Assembly (NCBI GenBank): GCA_945901855.1
Contig: CAMDLT010000012.1
Span: 25,428 to 89,427, forward strand
Length of the DNA stretch: 64,000 nucleotides
Source of the DNA: Asaia bogorensis
GTDB taxonomy: Bacteria > Pseudomonadota > Alphaproteobacteria > CACIAM-22H2
Reading direction: 5' to 3'
Shown one piece after another: positions 53,148 through 61,744 of this stretch (positions are counted from its first letter, which is position 1; every line of letters starts with the position of its first letter). Both the position numbers and the translations under genes were made by a program. The notes beneath the pieces are model-generated. The model ran no database searches and was not told the DNA's origin. It saw only the letters and a list, made by a program, of their open reading frames with translations.

Positions 53148-54304
53148 GCGTCGGCCAGTTTGGCATAGACGCGTTCGAGATCGAGCGCGATTTTGGCCCA
53201 GTCGTAGCGATCCTCGACGAGCCGGCGCCCGGCTTCGCCCATCCGCGTGGCACGCGCGCGATCGCCTGCGAGCAGCAGAATATGCGCCGCCACCGCGTCG
53301 ATATCGGGCGGCGAGACGAGACCCGCCCCCGCGCCCTCGATTTCGCGCCAGATATTGACGCGGTCGGAGACGATGACGGGCGCCTTGCACGCCATCGCCT
53401 CGACGATCGCGATGCCGAAATTCTCGCTCCACGAGGGCAGCGCGAACGCGGCGCAGTCGACGAAGGCGGCCTTTTTGGCCTCGCCCGACAGCATGCCGAG
53501 CCACAGGATTTTGTCGGCGACCCCTGCGGCCGCTGCAAAACCCTCGGCTGTCTTTTGATAGCCGTCGTCGGGTCCTGCAATCACCAGGCGCAGCGCCGGA
53601 TCGACCGCCAGCGCCTTGGCAAAAGCGGGCACCAGCACGTCGAGGCCTTTTTTGAAATTGATGCGGCTCAAAAACAAAATCGGCTTGGTGCCGGCCAGTT
53701 CGGGATGCGCCGCGAAAAAAGCGCCCGGTTCCGGCAGCGTTGCATAGCCGCGCATATCGAGCCCGTTTGGCACCACCACGCCGGGCGCCCCGAACGTGTA
53801 GGGTGCGGCCAGGCGCATTTCGTCGGCGGCCGTCCAGTGCAACGCCGCCGCCGCGCGAATGACGCGGTTTTGGAACGCCAGTTCGACCAGCGATTTGCGC
53901 AAGCGATGCCGACGCCACAGATAGGGATCGAGCGATCCGTGCGGGCGCAGCAGATACGGCACTTTGGCGCGTCGGCAGACCGAGGCCGCTTTCCACACAT
54001 GGTAGAGATACAGCGAGTGCAGATGCACGACATCGGCCTTCGGGATCGCTTCTTCGAGGGCCGCCCCCAGATCCCAGCTTGCGGCGAATTGCTGCGGCCA
54101 GTTTTGCCGGAATACGCGCCGCTCCACGCCGTCGGCGGCGGGCTTGCCGATATCCGCCCGCTCGGCTTGCGACATCTCGCGGTCGGTCGTGTAGATCGAC
54201 ACCGCATGGCCGCGCGCGGCAACGGCCGCCGCCATATCGACGACGGCTTTGGCCGGGCCGCCGGTGCGCTGCGCGATCGACGCGATGACATGCAGAATAC
54301 GGAT
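53144..54304 (-). CDS. GT4-family glycosyltransferase, possible ATC start
   Basis: A 386-residue GT-B protein, first gene of the heptose/glycan operon. The N-terminus that matches the family is xRILHVIASIAQRTGGPAKAV; the x codon is ATC at 54304-54302, and a strong AAGGAG lies 9 nt upstream at 54319-54314. No ATG or GTG is available; the nearest conventional start is a TTG at 54388 without a ribosome-binding site, giving a 28-residue unrelated extension. The donor half carries FLSRINFKKGLDVLVPAFAK and PSWSENFGIAIVEAMACKAP (EX7E). It overlaps the GT2 start by 4 nt. Confidence 0.83.
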   Translation of the reverse strand: MRILHVIASIAQRTGGPAKAVVDMAAAVAARGHAVSIYTTDREMSQAERADIGKPAADGVERRVFRQNWPQQFAASWDLGAALEEAIPKADVVHLHSLYLYHVWKAASVCRRAKVPYLLRPHGSLDPYLWRRHRLRKSLVELAFQNRVIRAAAALHWTAADEMRLAAPYTFGAPGVVVPNGLDMRGYATLPEPGAFFAAHPELAGTKPILFLSRINFKKGLDVLVPAFAKALAVDPALRLVIAGPDDGYQKTAEGFAAAAGVADKILWLGMLSGEAKKAAFVDCAAFALPSWSENFGIAIVEAMACKAPVIVSDRVNIWREIEGAGAGLVSPPDIDAVAAHILLLAGDRARATRMGEAGRRLVEDRYDWAKIALDLERVYAKLADA

Positions 54305-54420
54305 GGTGCGGAACTCCTTCGCGACAAAACGGGCCGCAAACTCGCAAATTCCAGCGCTTCGGGCAATCTTGCTTGTTGGTCCCGCCAAACGGGTGCAAAA
54401 TTTGCGCGATCGGAGGGTCG

Positions 54421-55161
54421 TTGCGCCAGTTCAGCCCCACGCGTCGCAGGTTTTTGGCGGGCAGTCTCGCGCTTGTTGCCAGCGGGCTTGGGGCCAGCCC
54501 CTCGTTTGCCAGCGAGCGCACGGCGCATACGCTGCCCGGCCAGCCTTTCAGCCAACCAGCGGTCGATCTGGCGTTGGTGCTGGCGGTGGATTGTTCGCGC
54601 TCGATCGATGCCGAGGAGTATCGCTTGCAGGCCCAGGGCTATGCGGCGGCGTTCCGCCATCCCCGGGTGCGGCGCGCCGTTCTGGGCGGCAACGGCGAGC
54701 GGCGCGTGGCCGTCGCCATGACCCAGTGGGGCGGCCAATTTGCGCAGATCCAAGCGTTGGGTTGGCGCGTGCTCGACAATGCCGCAGCGCTTGACGGGTT
54801 TGCCGCCAGCCTGGAAGCCCAGCCGCGCGCGATCCACGACGATGCGACCGCCATCGGTGCTGCGATCGACCATGCCGTCCATGTTTTGGGCGAATGCCCG
54901 TATGCGGCGACGCGGCGCACGATCGATGTTTCGGGCGACGGGCGCAACAACCAGGGCCGCTTTGCGCGGTTTGCGCGCGACGACGCCGTGGCGGCCGGGA
55001 TCGGCATCAACGGCTTGCCGATCCTGACCGACGAGGCCAATCTAGCCTCGGTCTATCGCGCGGAAGTGATCGGCGGGCCGGGCGCTTTTGTGGTGCCGGC
55101 GCGCAGTTTTGCCAATTTTGCCGATGCGATTTTGCACAAGCTGGCCACCGAGATCGCCTGA
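54421..55161 (+). CDS. DUF1194 (von Willebrand A-like) exported protein
   Basis: A 246-residue secreted protein with a Tat signal (SPTRRRFLAGSLALV). The start is TTG at 54421 with GGAGGG 4 nt upstream; a longer frame has no site. A metal-ion-dependent adhesion-site pattern is present in LALVLAVDCSRSIDAEEY, followed by VAVAMTQWGG and RRTIDVSGDGRNNQGR. It belongs to the DUF1194 group of alphaproteobacterial VWA-like proteins; function unknown. It is divergent from the glycosyltransferase operon, and the two start regions face each other across about 115 nt. Confidence 0.82.
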   Translation: MRQFSPTRRRFLAGSLALVASGLGASPSFASERTAHTLPGQPFSQPAVDLALVLAVDCSRSIDAEEYRLQAQGYAAAFRHPRVRRAVLGGNGERRVAVAMTQWGGQFAQIQALGWRVLDNAAALDGFAASLEAQPRAIHDDATAIGAAIDHAVHVLGECPYAATRRTIDVSGDGRNNQGRFARFARDDAVAAGIGINGLPILTDEANLASVYRAEVIGGPGAFVVPARSFANFADAILHKLATEIA

Positions 55162-55424
55162 AATACGCGACGGCGGGCGACCAGAGGCGACGGTTACCTA
55201 TTTATCGCGTTGGAATCGCTTGCATGTAACCGCGCCGACAATGTGCGGTGTGCGCACAAAACGTCGCTGAAGATCCAAAATCTCTCTTCACTTGTCAAAC
55301 AGCGCCCGCCCGAAGGCGATGGCAAAAGTGGAGCATTTTTCGACGAATAAAACAAGAACTATGCACGTATACCGTTCTTGCTAAATATGCGGCGGCGCCG
55401 CCCGGCAACGGCCCGCCTGCCCCC

Positions 55425-56126
55425 TTACGTGCGCGCCAGCAAATTGCGCCAGCTTTCCATCGACAGGAAATGCGCGGCCGCAAGGTCGAGCCAGCCGGCT
55501 TTGCGCCATTCGAGGAAAACATCGTCGGGGAGGGCGTCGTATTTGGCGCGCTCGATCACGCGGAAACCGCCCAATACCGCTTTGCGCCCGCCGCGCGTTT
55601 CGATTTCCGCGCGGTTGTCGGTCAACAGCCCTTGCGCATCGGCCGCCGCCGCAAACGCGGATGCCGCGCGCGCTTGGGCGTGGAACTCGCGGTTAAACTC
55701 GACCACCTTGTCGGCAAACGGCGTCGTTGTGCCGTCGGCATTGAACAGATACTGGCCTTCGTCGTCGTGCAACGTTTCGGCCGCCTCGTCGATGCACAAG
55801 ATAAGCTGGTCTTCGCGTTCGGCGAAGGCGAACGGATAGCGGCGCACGAAGGCCGGCACGTAAAGTTCGGCCGCCCATTTGCCTGCCGCATCGACAAACA
55901 GATTTTTGCCCGTCTCGATGCCCAAAATCGAAACGATGCCGACCGGCGCTGTTGCCGCGAACACCAGCGGATAGTGGCGCGCGGCCAGCGCCATTTCGCC
56001 TGCCCCCACCGGAACCGCGTTGCTGTCGCGCGCAAAGCCGTAGTCGGACAAGTGGCGAAAACGCTTGGCGCCGTGCGCCTCGCTCGATAGGGCCACGGGT
56101 TTGCGGTAGAAAATCGGATCGCTCAT
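55425..56126 (-). CDS. SapC family protein
   Basis: A 233-residue protein of the SapC family (PF07277 type). The N-terminus IFYRKPVALSSEAHG with LAARHYPLVFA, VSILGIETGKNLFVD, YVPAFVRRYPFAFAE and FLSMESWRNLL at the end are the family blocks. SapC proteins are found in surface-layer contexts in Campylobacter and in many proteobacteria without known function. It overlaps the upstream hydrolase gene by 4 nt. No signal peptide, so probably cytoplasmic. Confidence 0.85.
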   Translation of the reverse strand: MSDPIFYRKPVALSSEAHGAKRFRHLSDYGFARDSNAVPVGAGEMALAARHYPLVFAATAPVGIVSILGIETGKNLFVDAAGKWAAELYVPAFVRRYPFAFAEREDQLILCIDEAAETLHDDEGQYLFNADGTTTPFADKVVEFNREFHAQARAASAFAAAADAQGLLTDNRAEIETRGGRKAVLGGFRVIERAKYDALPDDVFLEWRKAGWLDLAAAHFLSMESWRNLLART

Positions 56127-56932
56127 GGCTGCAAAAAAGCCTCGACGCTGCGGTTGAATTCGGCAGCTTTTTCGAAATAGGCCGAATGGCCCGCATTTGC
56201 AAACGCGATGTGATGTCCGCGCTTGCACGCGGCCGCCAAAGCCGGACCGACGCCCGACGGAAAGACCGGATCCAGCTCCCCGCACGCAACCAAAACAGGC
56301 ATGTCCAGATGCGCGATATCGGCCGGGCCGCGCGTGCGCAAGGCATGCAGCCGCAAACGCAGCTTTTCCTTGTCGAGGTCGGGCGACATCGCATCGATGC
56401 CGCCATAGAGAAATTTGAGGTCGGGCCGGTCGATCGCCATATTCATGCCCGCTGCCGGATGCACGTTGGCGGCAGCAAGGCGCTGGCGCTCGCCATCCGC
56501 CCATTGCTGCCAGCGCGCGTGCGCGAGCGCGTCGATCTTTGCCGGGTCGAACGTGCCGCTAGTCGCGGCAAGCACAAGTTTGTCGATGCGCCCGGGATAG
56601 CGCAGCGCGAACTCGACGCCCGTCCAGCCGCCCATCGATTGGGCCACGAGCGCAAAGCGGTCGAGCCCAAGCGTGTCGGCCAAGGCGGCAAGGTCGCCAG
56701 CAAAATCGCCAGGGTCGGGTGCGCGGCTCGCGACCTTGGAGGGCGCAAAGCCGCGATGCGAGAACGCGATGCAGCGATATCGGCGCATGAAATGCGGCAT
56801 TTGCTGCCACCACGACAGCGCGTTGCCGCCAAGCCCGTGCGCGAACACAAGCGGCGGCCCGTCGCCCACGCTCCAATACTGGATGCTCGCATCGGGGCGC
56901 GCGATCGCGCCGGTCAGCACGGGCAGGGACAT
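56123..56932 (-). CDS. Alpha/beta hydrolase
   Basis: A 269-residue alpha/beta-hydrolase-fold protein: oxyanion LVFAHGLGGNALSWW, nucleophile VAQSMGGWTG (GxSxG variant QSMGG), acid residue in ACGELDPVFP and catalytic His in NAGHSAYFEK. Substrate unknown; related proteins act on esters, lactones or acyl-CoA. Coupled to the downstream sapC gene as ATGA. Confidence 0.85.
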   Translation of the reverse strand: MSLPVLTGAIARPDASIQYWSVGDGPPLVFAHGLGGNALSWWQQMPHFMRRYRCIAFSHRGFAPSKVASRAPDPGDFAGDLAALADTLGLDRFALVAQSMGGWTGVEFALRYPGRIDKLVLAATSGTFDPAKIDALAHARWQQWADGERQRLAAANVHPAAGMNMAIDRPDLKFLYGGIDAMSPDLDKEKLRLRLHALRTRGPADIAHLDMPVLVACGELDPVFPSGVGPALAAACKRGHHIAFANAGHSAYFEKAAEFNRSVEAFLQP

Positions 56933-57008
56933 TGCGGCTTACCTCTGGATCGCATGGGCATCTAGGGATAAGCTTATCGCAAGAAACTGACGTTTGGGAG
57001 AAACAACC

Positions 57009-58571
57009 ATGTTGATTCGATTTTTGGCAGCGGCTTCTCTTTTGGTTGCAGCTTCGGCAGCGGCCCAGGAAGCCCCGCGCCGCGGCGGGGAAATGATCTT
57101 TGCGGTCGGCGGCGAGCCCGACACGACCGATTGCCACGCCGCCACCAACTTCGCCGTCATCCATCATTTGGCGCCGCATTATTCGACGCTCGTGCGCTTC
57201 AACGCGGCCAAGTATCCCGAGATCGAAGGCGATCTTGCGACGTCGTGGAACGTGTCGGCCGACGGCAAGGCCTATACGTTCAAGATCGCCCAGCCCGTGC
57301 GCTTCCATGACGGCACGCCATTGACCGCGGCCGACGTGCGCGCCAGCTTCGAGCGCATCCGCAATCCGGCACCCGGCGGGCGCTCGGCGCGGCGCGACCA
57401 TTTTGCTGACGTGGCGGCGATCGAAGCCCCCGCGCCCGACACGATCGTCTTCCGGCTCAACAATCCGAACCCCGCGTTCATGACCTATCTGGCAGCACCC
57501 TTCAATTGCATCTTCTCGGCTGCCAAACTGGCGCAAGACCCCGCCTATCCCGAAAAAGAAGTCATGGGCTCGGGGCCGTTCATGTTCGGCGAGCGCGTGC
57601 GCGGCTCGCATTGGACGGGCAAGCGCTTCGACGGCTATTTCCGCCAAGGCCAGCCCTATCTCGACGGATTTCGCGCCGTCACGATGAGCGGTGCGGCGAT
57701 GCTGAACGCCATCCAAGGCGGGCAGGTGATGGCGGAATTTCGCGGCATCAGCCCGGCCGAGAAGGCGCGCGTGGCGGGCCCGCGCGTGGCCTTCCAAGAG
57801 GAATCGTGGCTCTCGGGCCTGATCTTGTCGTTCAATATCGAGCAGAAACCCTTCGACGACGTGCGCGTGCGGCGCGCCCTCAACCTCGCGCTCGATCGCT
57901 GGGGTTCGGTCGATTCGCTCTCGCGCGTCTCGCAGGTGAAGTCGGTCGGCTCGCTGCTGCGGCCGGGCTACGCCTACGCGCCCAGCGACGCGGAACTTGC
58001 CACGTATCCCGGCATGGGCCGCGACATGGCGCGCAACCGGGCCGAAGCGCGCCGCTTGCTGCAAGAAGCGGGCGTGCCCAATTTGCGCTTCGAGATCATT
58101 TCCATGTCGCTGCCGCCGTTCCCCACGGTCGCGGTCTGGGCGATCGACCAATGGCGCCAGATCGGCGTGACGGTCGAACAGCGCCAGGCGGAGCGTGCGG
58201 TCTATTTCGCCGCGCGCACGTCGGGCCAGTTCCAGGTGATGCTCGACTTCACGACCGAGTTCGCGGACGAGCCCAATTTCCAGTTGCGGCGTTTCATTTC
58301 GGTCGACCGCGTGCCGGGCTTCAACGTGTCGCGCCATCTCGACCGGCGCCTCGACGAAATCTTCGACCGCCAGGAGCGCGAGACCGATTTCGCCAAGCGC
58401 AAGGCGATGGTGCGCGACTTCCAGATCCACACGTTCGATCTGGCTTACACGGTGCCGCTGTTCTGGTTCACGCGCATCGTGCCGTTGGCATCGAACGTGC
58501 GCGGCTGGCACGTGACGCCGTCGCATCTGCTGGGCCAGGATCTGGGCGGGGTGTGGCTCGCGGCGAACTGA
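57009..58571 (+). CDS. Peptide/nickel-type ABC transporter substrate-binding protein (SBP_bac_5)
   Basis: A 520-residue periplasmic binding protein with a Sec signal ending at AAAQE. GGEMIFAVGGEPDTTDCH at the mature start, RFHDGTPLTAADVRASFERI and the C-terminal FWFTRIVPL are typical of the OppA/DppA family. GGGAG ribosome-binding site precedes the ATG at 57009. No permease or ATPase genes for this family are adjacent, so it is an orphan or works with components elsewhere. Confidence 0.9.
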   Translation: MLIRFLAAASLLVAASAAAQEAPRRGGEMIFAVGGEPDTTDCHAATNFAVIHHLAPHYSTLVRFNAAKYPEIEGDLATSWNVSADGKAYTFKIAQPVRFHDGTPLTAADVRASFERIRNPAPGGRSARRDHFADVAAIEAPAPDTIVFRLNNPNPAFMTYLAAPFNCIFSAAKLAQDPAYPEKEVMGSGPFMFGERVRGSHWTGKRFDGYFRQGQPYLDGFRAVTMSGAAMLNAIQGGQVMAEFRGISPAEKARVAGPRVAFQEESWLSGLILSFNIEQKPFDDVRVRRALNLALDRWGSVDSLSRVSQVKSVGSLLRPGYAYAPSDAELATYPGMGRDMARNRAEARRLLQEAGVPNLRFEIISMSLPPFPTVAVWAIDQWRQIGVTVEQRQAERAVYFAARTSGQFQVMLDFTTEFADEPNFQLRRFISVDRVPGFNVSRHLDRRLDEIFDRQERETDFAKRKAMVRDFQIHTFDLAYTVPLFWFTRIVPLASNVRGWHVTPSHLLGQDLGGVWLAAN

Positions 58572-58593
58572 GCGCGCGCCGCGCCCGAAAACA

Positions 58594-58626
58594 AAAAGGG
58601 CGGCCCTTGCGGGTCGCCCTTTTTTA
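58594..58626. terminator. Bidirectional terminator
   Basis: AAAGGGCGGCCC pairs with GGGTCGCCCTTT (one G-U), with A-rich sequence on the left and TTTTTTTATT on the right. It can terminate both the binding-protein gene (plus) and the minus-strand operon ending at 58647. Confidence 0.8.
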
Positions 58627-58646
58627 TTGGTCGGAGCGGCGCGCGC

Positions 58647-58853
58647 TTAGACCGAGATATCGACCGTCTGGCCGCGCTGGGAACCGGCCGGCGGTGCGGG
58701 CGGGCGGCGCTCGGCGACGCTTTCTTGGCTTGCGGGCACCGTCTCGCGGCGCGTGATGCCGTCGCGCGCGGCCGAGGGTGCGGCGATCTCGGCGCTTTGC
58801 GCCGGTGCCTGCGTGGGGGCTGGCGTGCCAGGGTTTGAGATGCTGGATGTCAT
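58647..58853 (-). CDS. Small proline-rich protein, hypothetical
   Basis: A 68-residue low-complexity protein rich in Pro, Ala and Gln (start MTSSISNPGTPAPTQAP, end GQTVDISV). It lies 42 nt downstream of the permease gene and just before a terminator facing it, which favours a real gene. No strong ribosome-binding site is seen. No domain recognised; function unknown. Confidence 0.4.
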   Translation of the reverse strand: MTSSISNPGTPAPTQAPAQSAEIAAPSAARDGITRRETVPASQESVAERRPPAPPAGSQRGQTVDISV

Positions 58854-58895
58854 GGTTGGATTTTAGCCGTTTCGGGCAAAAACGCAAGTTTTTGC

Positions 58896-60611
58896 CTATT
58901 TGGCCCAAACCCGGTCGAGTTTGACGAAGCGGCTGACGAGCGCCAGCAGTGCCACGGTCGCCAAAATCAGCAGCGTCGAAACCGCATGCACCGTGGGCTC
59001 CAGGCTGAAGCTGGCCTCGGCATAGATGCGCACGGGCAGGGTGGTCAGGCGCGCGGTGGTCAGGAACGAGGTGACCGTGACCTCGCCAAACGAAATCAGA
59101 AAACCGATGATCCCGGCAACCGCCAGCCCCGGCGCCAGGTTCGGCAAAATCACCAGCAAAAATACGCGCCACGGGGCGGCGCCGAGCGAGGCGGCAGCTT
59201 GCTCCAGCGCCGTGTCGAGCTGCACGATCGAACTACGCAGCAGCGAGATCGAAAACGGCACAATCAGCACCACATGGACCAGCAGCAGTCCGACAAAGGG
59301 CGGGATCGCGACATACCATTGCAGCAGCCGCAGCATGCCAACGCCGATCGCGACATGCGGCAAGGCCAGCGGCAGCATCCAGAACGCCGCAACCGCCCCG
59401 CGCCCCGGATACCCGAAGCGCACCAGCACGAACGCGGCGGGCAAGGCCAGCGCCAGCGCGCACACGACCGAAACGGCCGCAAGTTCGGCCGAGGTCCGGA
59501 AGGCGCGCAAGTACGAACCGACCTCGAAAATCGCGACGTACCATTTGAACGTAAAGGCGCGAAAACCCGCGACGCTCGCCTGCGGCACGTCGTTGAACGA
59601 CTGCACCGCCACCAGCATCAGCGGAAACAGCAGCAGCAAAATGCCGATCGCCAGCAGCCCGCGCGCGACAAGCGTGCCCGCGATATCGCCTGCCTGCGCA
59701 AGAACGCGCGCGAGCGGTGCCGGAAGTTCGCGCCTTGCCGCGCGCTTGGCGTCGGGCGCCAGCCACGGCGTCAGGCGTTTGACGATGCGTTCGGCAAGCA
59801 CGGCAAACGCGATACCCCAAGCGAGCATGATCATCGCCATGGCGGCGGCAGTGGGCGCGTTCAGATTTTGCAGCGCTTCCTGCCAGACGATCATGCCCGC
59901 GGTCCAAACTTTCTTGCCGCCCAGAATCGTTGCCGACACGTAGGCCGTGGACGACAGCAAAAACACGATCGTGATGCCCGCCCGCAGGCCTTGCAGCGAC
60001 AGCGGCAAAGTAACGGCAAAAAAGATGCGTGCCTTGGACGCGCCCAGCGACGCGGCAGCTTCTTTGAGGCGCCCATCGAGGTTGGCAAGCGAATCGTAGA
60101 GTGCGAGCACCATGAACGGCAGGAACACCTGCACGAGCGCCACGCCGACCGCAAAATGCGTGAACACGTAGCCTTGTGGACGCGCCAATCCCAACGGCCG
60201 CATCAGCCCGTTGAACAGCCCGTCGGGCGCCAGCAGCAAGACGATGCCAAGCGAACGCACGACCACGTTGGTCAGCAGCGGGATCAGCACGACCGCGAAC
60301 GCGACCGAGCGCCAGCGCTGCGGCAGATTGGCGAGCCACAAAGCGAGCGGATAGCCCAGCACGACCGCCGCCAGCGTCACGCCCAACCCGAGCGCCACCG
60401 TCTCGGCAATGATGCCCAGAAAATAGCGGTCGCCGAGAATGTCGGCATATTGTTTGAACGACGGAACCAGCGAAAGCGCGGCAAATGGGTCCGGCGTTTC
60501 TTGCACCGACAGCAGCGCCACCACGAACATCGGTGCCGCAAACGCGACGGCAAACCATGCCGTCGCGGGGATCGAAAGAACGACGCCTACCCAGTTGCGG
60601 TCGCGACCCAT
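58896..60611 (-). CDS. ABC transporter permease, fused PotB/PotC-type pair
   Basis: A 571-residue inner-membrane protein made of two permease halves in tandem, each with about six helices. The cytoplasmic EAA loops are visible twice: EAAASLGASKARIFFAVTLP near residue 190 and EQAAASLGAAPWRVFLLVIL near 470. This fused form is known for spermidine/putrescine, iron and thiamine-type importers. It forms an importer with the ATPase at 61745 and the binding protein at 60663. Confidence 0.9.
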   Translation of the reverse strand: MGRDRNWVGVVLSIPATAWFAVAFAAPMFVVALLSVQETPDPFAALSLVPSFKQYADILGDRYFLGIIAETVALGLGVTLAAVVLGYPLALWLANLPQRWRSVAFAVVLIPLLTNVVVRSLGIVLLLAPDGLFNGLMRPLGLARPQGYVFTHFAVGVALVQVFLPFMVLALYDSLANLDGRLKEAAASLGASKARIFFAVTLPLSLQGLRAGITIVFLLSSTAYVSATILGGKKVWTAGMIVWQEALQNLNAPTAAAMAMIMLAWGIAFAVLAERIVKRLTPWLAPDAKRAARRELPAPLARVLAQAGDIAGTLVARGLLAIGILLLLFPLMLVAVQSFNDVPQASVAGFRAFTFKWYVAIFEVGSYLRAFRTSAELAAVSVVCALALALPAAFVLVRFGYPGRGAVAAFWMLPLALPHVAIGVGMLRLLQWYVAIPPFVGLLLVHVVLIVPFSISLLRSSIVQLDTALEQAAASLGAAPWRVFLLVILPNLAPGLAVAGIIGFLISFGEVTVTSFLTTARLTTLPVRIYAEASFSLEPTVHAVSTLLILATVALLALVSRFVKLDRVWAK

Positions 60612-60662
60612 GTCTAGATGCTCCGCATAAAGGGCAGGCGCCGAGTCTTCAGCGGGGGATCT

Positions 60663-61715
60663 TCAGCCGGCGATTTCGCGATTGAACCTGGACGACCACG
60701 CGCTTTGCTGGGCGGCGACATGTTCCCAATCGAAATCGACGAGTTTTCTTACGTCGTCGCCGAGCACGAGCTTGGGCGCCAAGTCGGCCGGGATCGCAAG
60801 GTTGCTGACGGTCGGCGAGTAGTAGATCTCGCGCGCATAGGCAAGCTGGCAATCGGCGCCCAGATGCAGATCGACAAACGCCTCGACCAGCGCCTGCTTG
60901 GTGGTGCCCACGGTCGGGCAGGCGACGTTCTGGGCAAGCGCTTGGCCCTCGACGGGCGAGGCGATCGCGATGTTGGCGTTGCGGCTTTCGGCGTAGCTGC
61001 GCGTGAAGGAGCCGAACTCGATCGAGATGTCGGCAACGCCCTGGTCGAACATCGTATAGAGCTGGTCTTGGCTGCCTTGGATGGCAGCGAACGGCTTGAG
61101 CTCGCGGATTTTCTGGAAGCCCGGATCGACATTGCGCTCCGACCCGCCCCAGACTTTGGCGGCCATCAGCAGGCCTGCCGTGCCTTGCGCGCCGGGATAG
61201 CTTGGCCACGCGATGCGGCCTTTCCATTCGGGCTTCCACAGATCCTTCCACGACGCGATGCTGCCCTTGCGCTTGTCGTAAACGATGGTGACGGGATTGA
61301 AGGCAACGCCATAGCCGCCGAGCTTGGCGGGTTCGAAAAGATGCTTCGCGTTCGGCACGCGGTCGAGGGCGGGGGCTTGCGTGACGCCGTCTTTCACCGC
61401 CTGGCGGCTTTCGGAAATATTCAGATAGAGCAGATCGAAGGACGGGCGGCCGCGCTCCTGGTAGGCGCGCGCGCGCCGCTCGGGCGTGCCGCCGAGCACG
61501 TAGTTGATCTTGACGCCGTGCTTTTCTTCGAGCGGCCGCACGATGTGCTGGCGCGTGATGCGCTCCTGCGCGCCGCCCCAAATGCCGACGACGAGTTCGT
61601 CGCCGCGCCGGATCTGGGCGACCGCGTTGAGGCCGAAGATCGCGGGCGCTGCGAGCGTGGCGGCGCCAGCCCCCAGCAGGGCGGTGCCGAATTGGCGGCG
61701 GTCGAGTTTTTTCAT
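60663..61715 (-). CDS. ABC transporter substrate-binding protein (PotD-like)
   Basis: A 350-residue periplasmic binding protein with a Tat signal (RRQFGTALLGAGAATLAAPA). The mature start VVGIWGGAQERITRQHIVRP and YGVAFNPVTIVYDKRKG, with WKGRIAWPSYPGAQGT, match the iron/polyamine type II binding family. Polyamine or a similar cation is the likely ligand, but iron-type binding proteins are close relatives. It lies between the permease and the ATPase in one operon. Confidence 0.85.
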   Translation of the reverse strand: MKKLDRRQFGTALLGAGAATLAAPAIFGLNAVAQIRRGDELVVGIWGGAQERITRQHIVRPLEEKHGVKINYVLGGTPERRARAYQERGRPSFDLLYLNISESRQAVKDGVTQAPALDRVPNAKHLFEPAKLGGYGVAFNPVTIVYDKRKGSIASWKDLWKPEWKGRIAWPSYPGAQGTAGLLMAAKVWGGSERNVDPGFQKIRELKPFAAIQGSQDQLYTMFDQGVADISIEFGSFTRSYAESRNANIAIASPVEGQALAQNVACPTVGTTKQALVEAFVDLHLGADCQLAYAREIYYSPTVSNLAIPADLAPKLVLGDDVRKLVDFDWEHVAAQQSAWSSRFNREIAG

Positions 61716-61744
61716 GGGGTTCCGTCTCCGTCGGTTGGAAGGGT

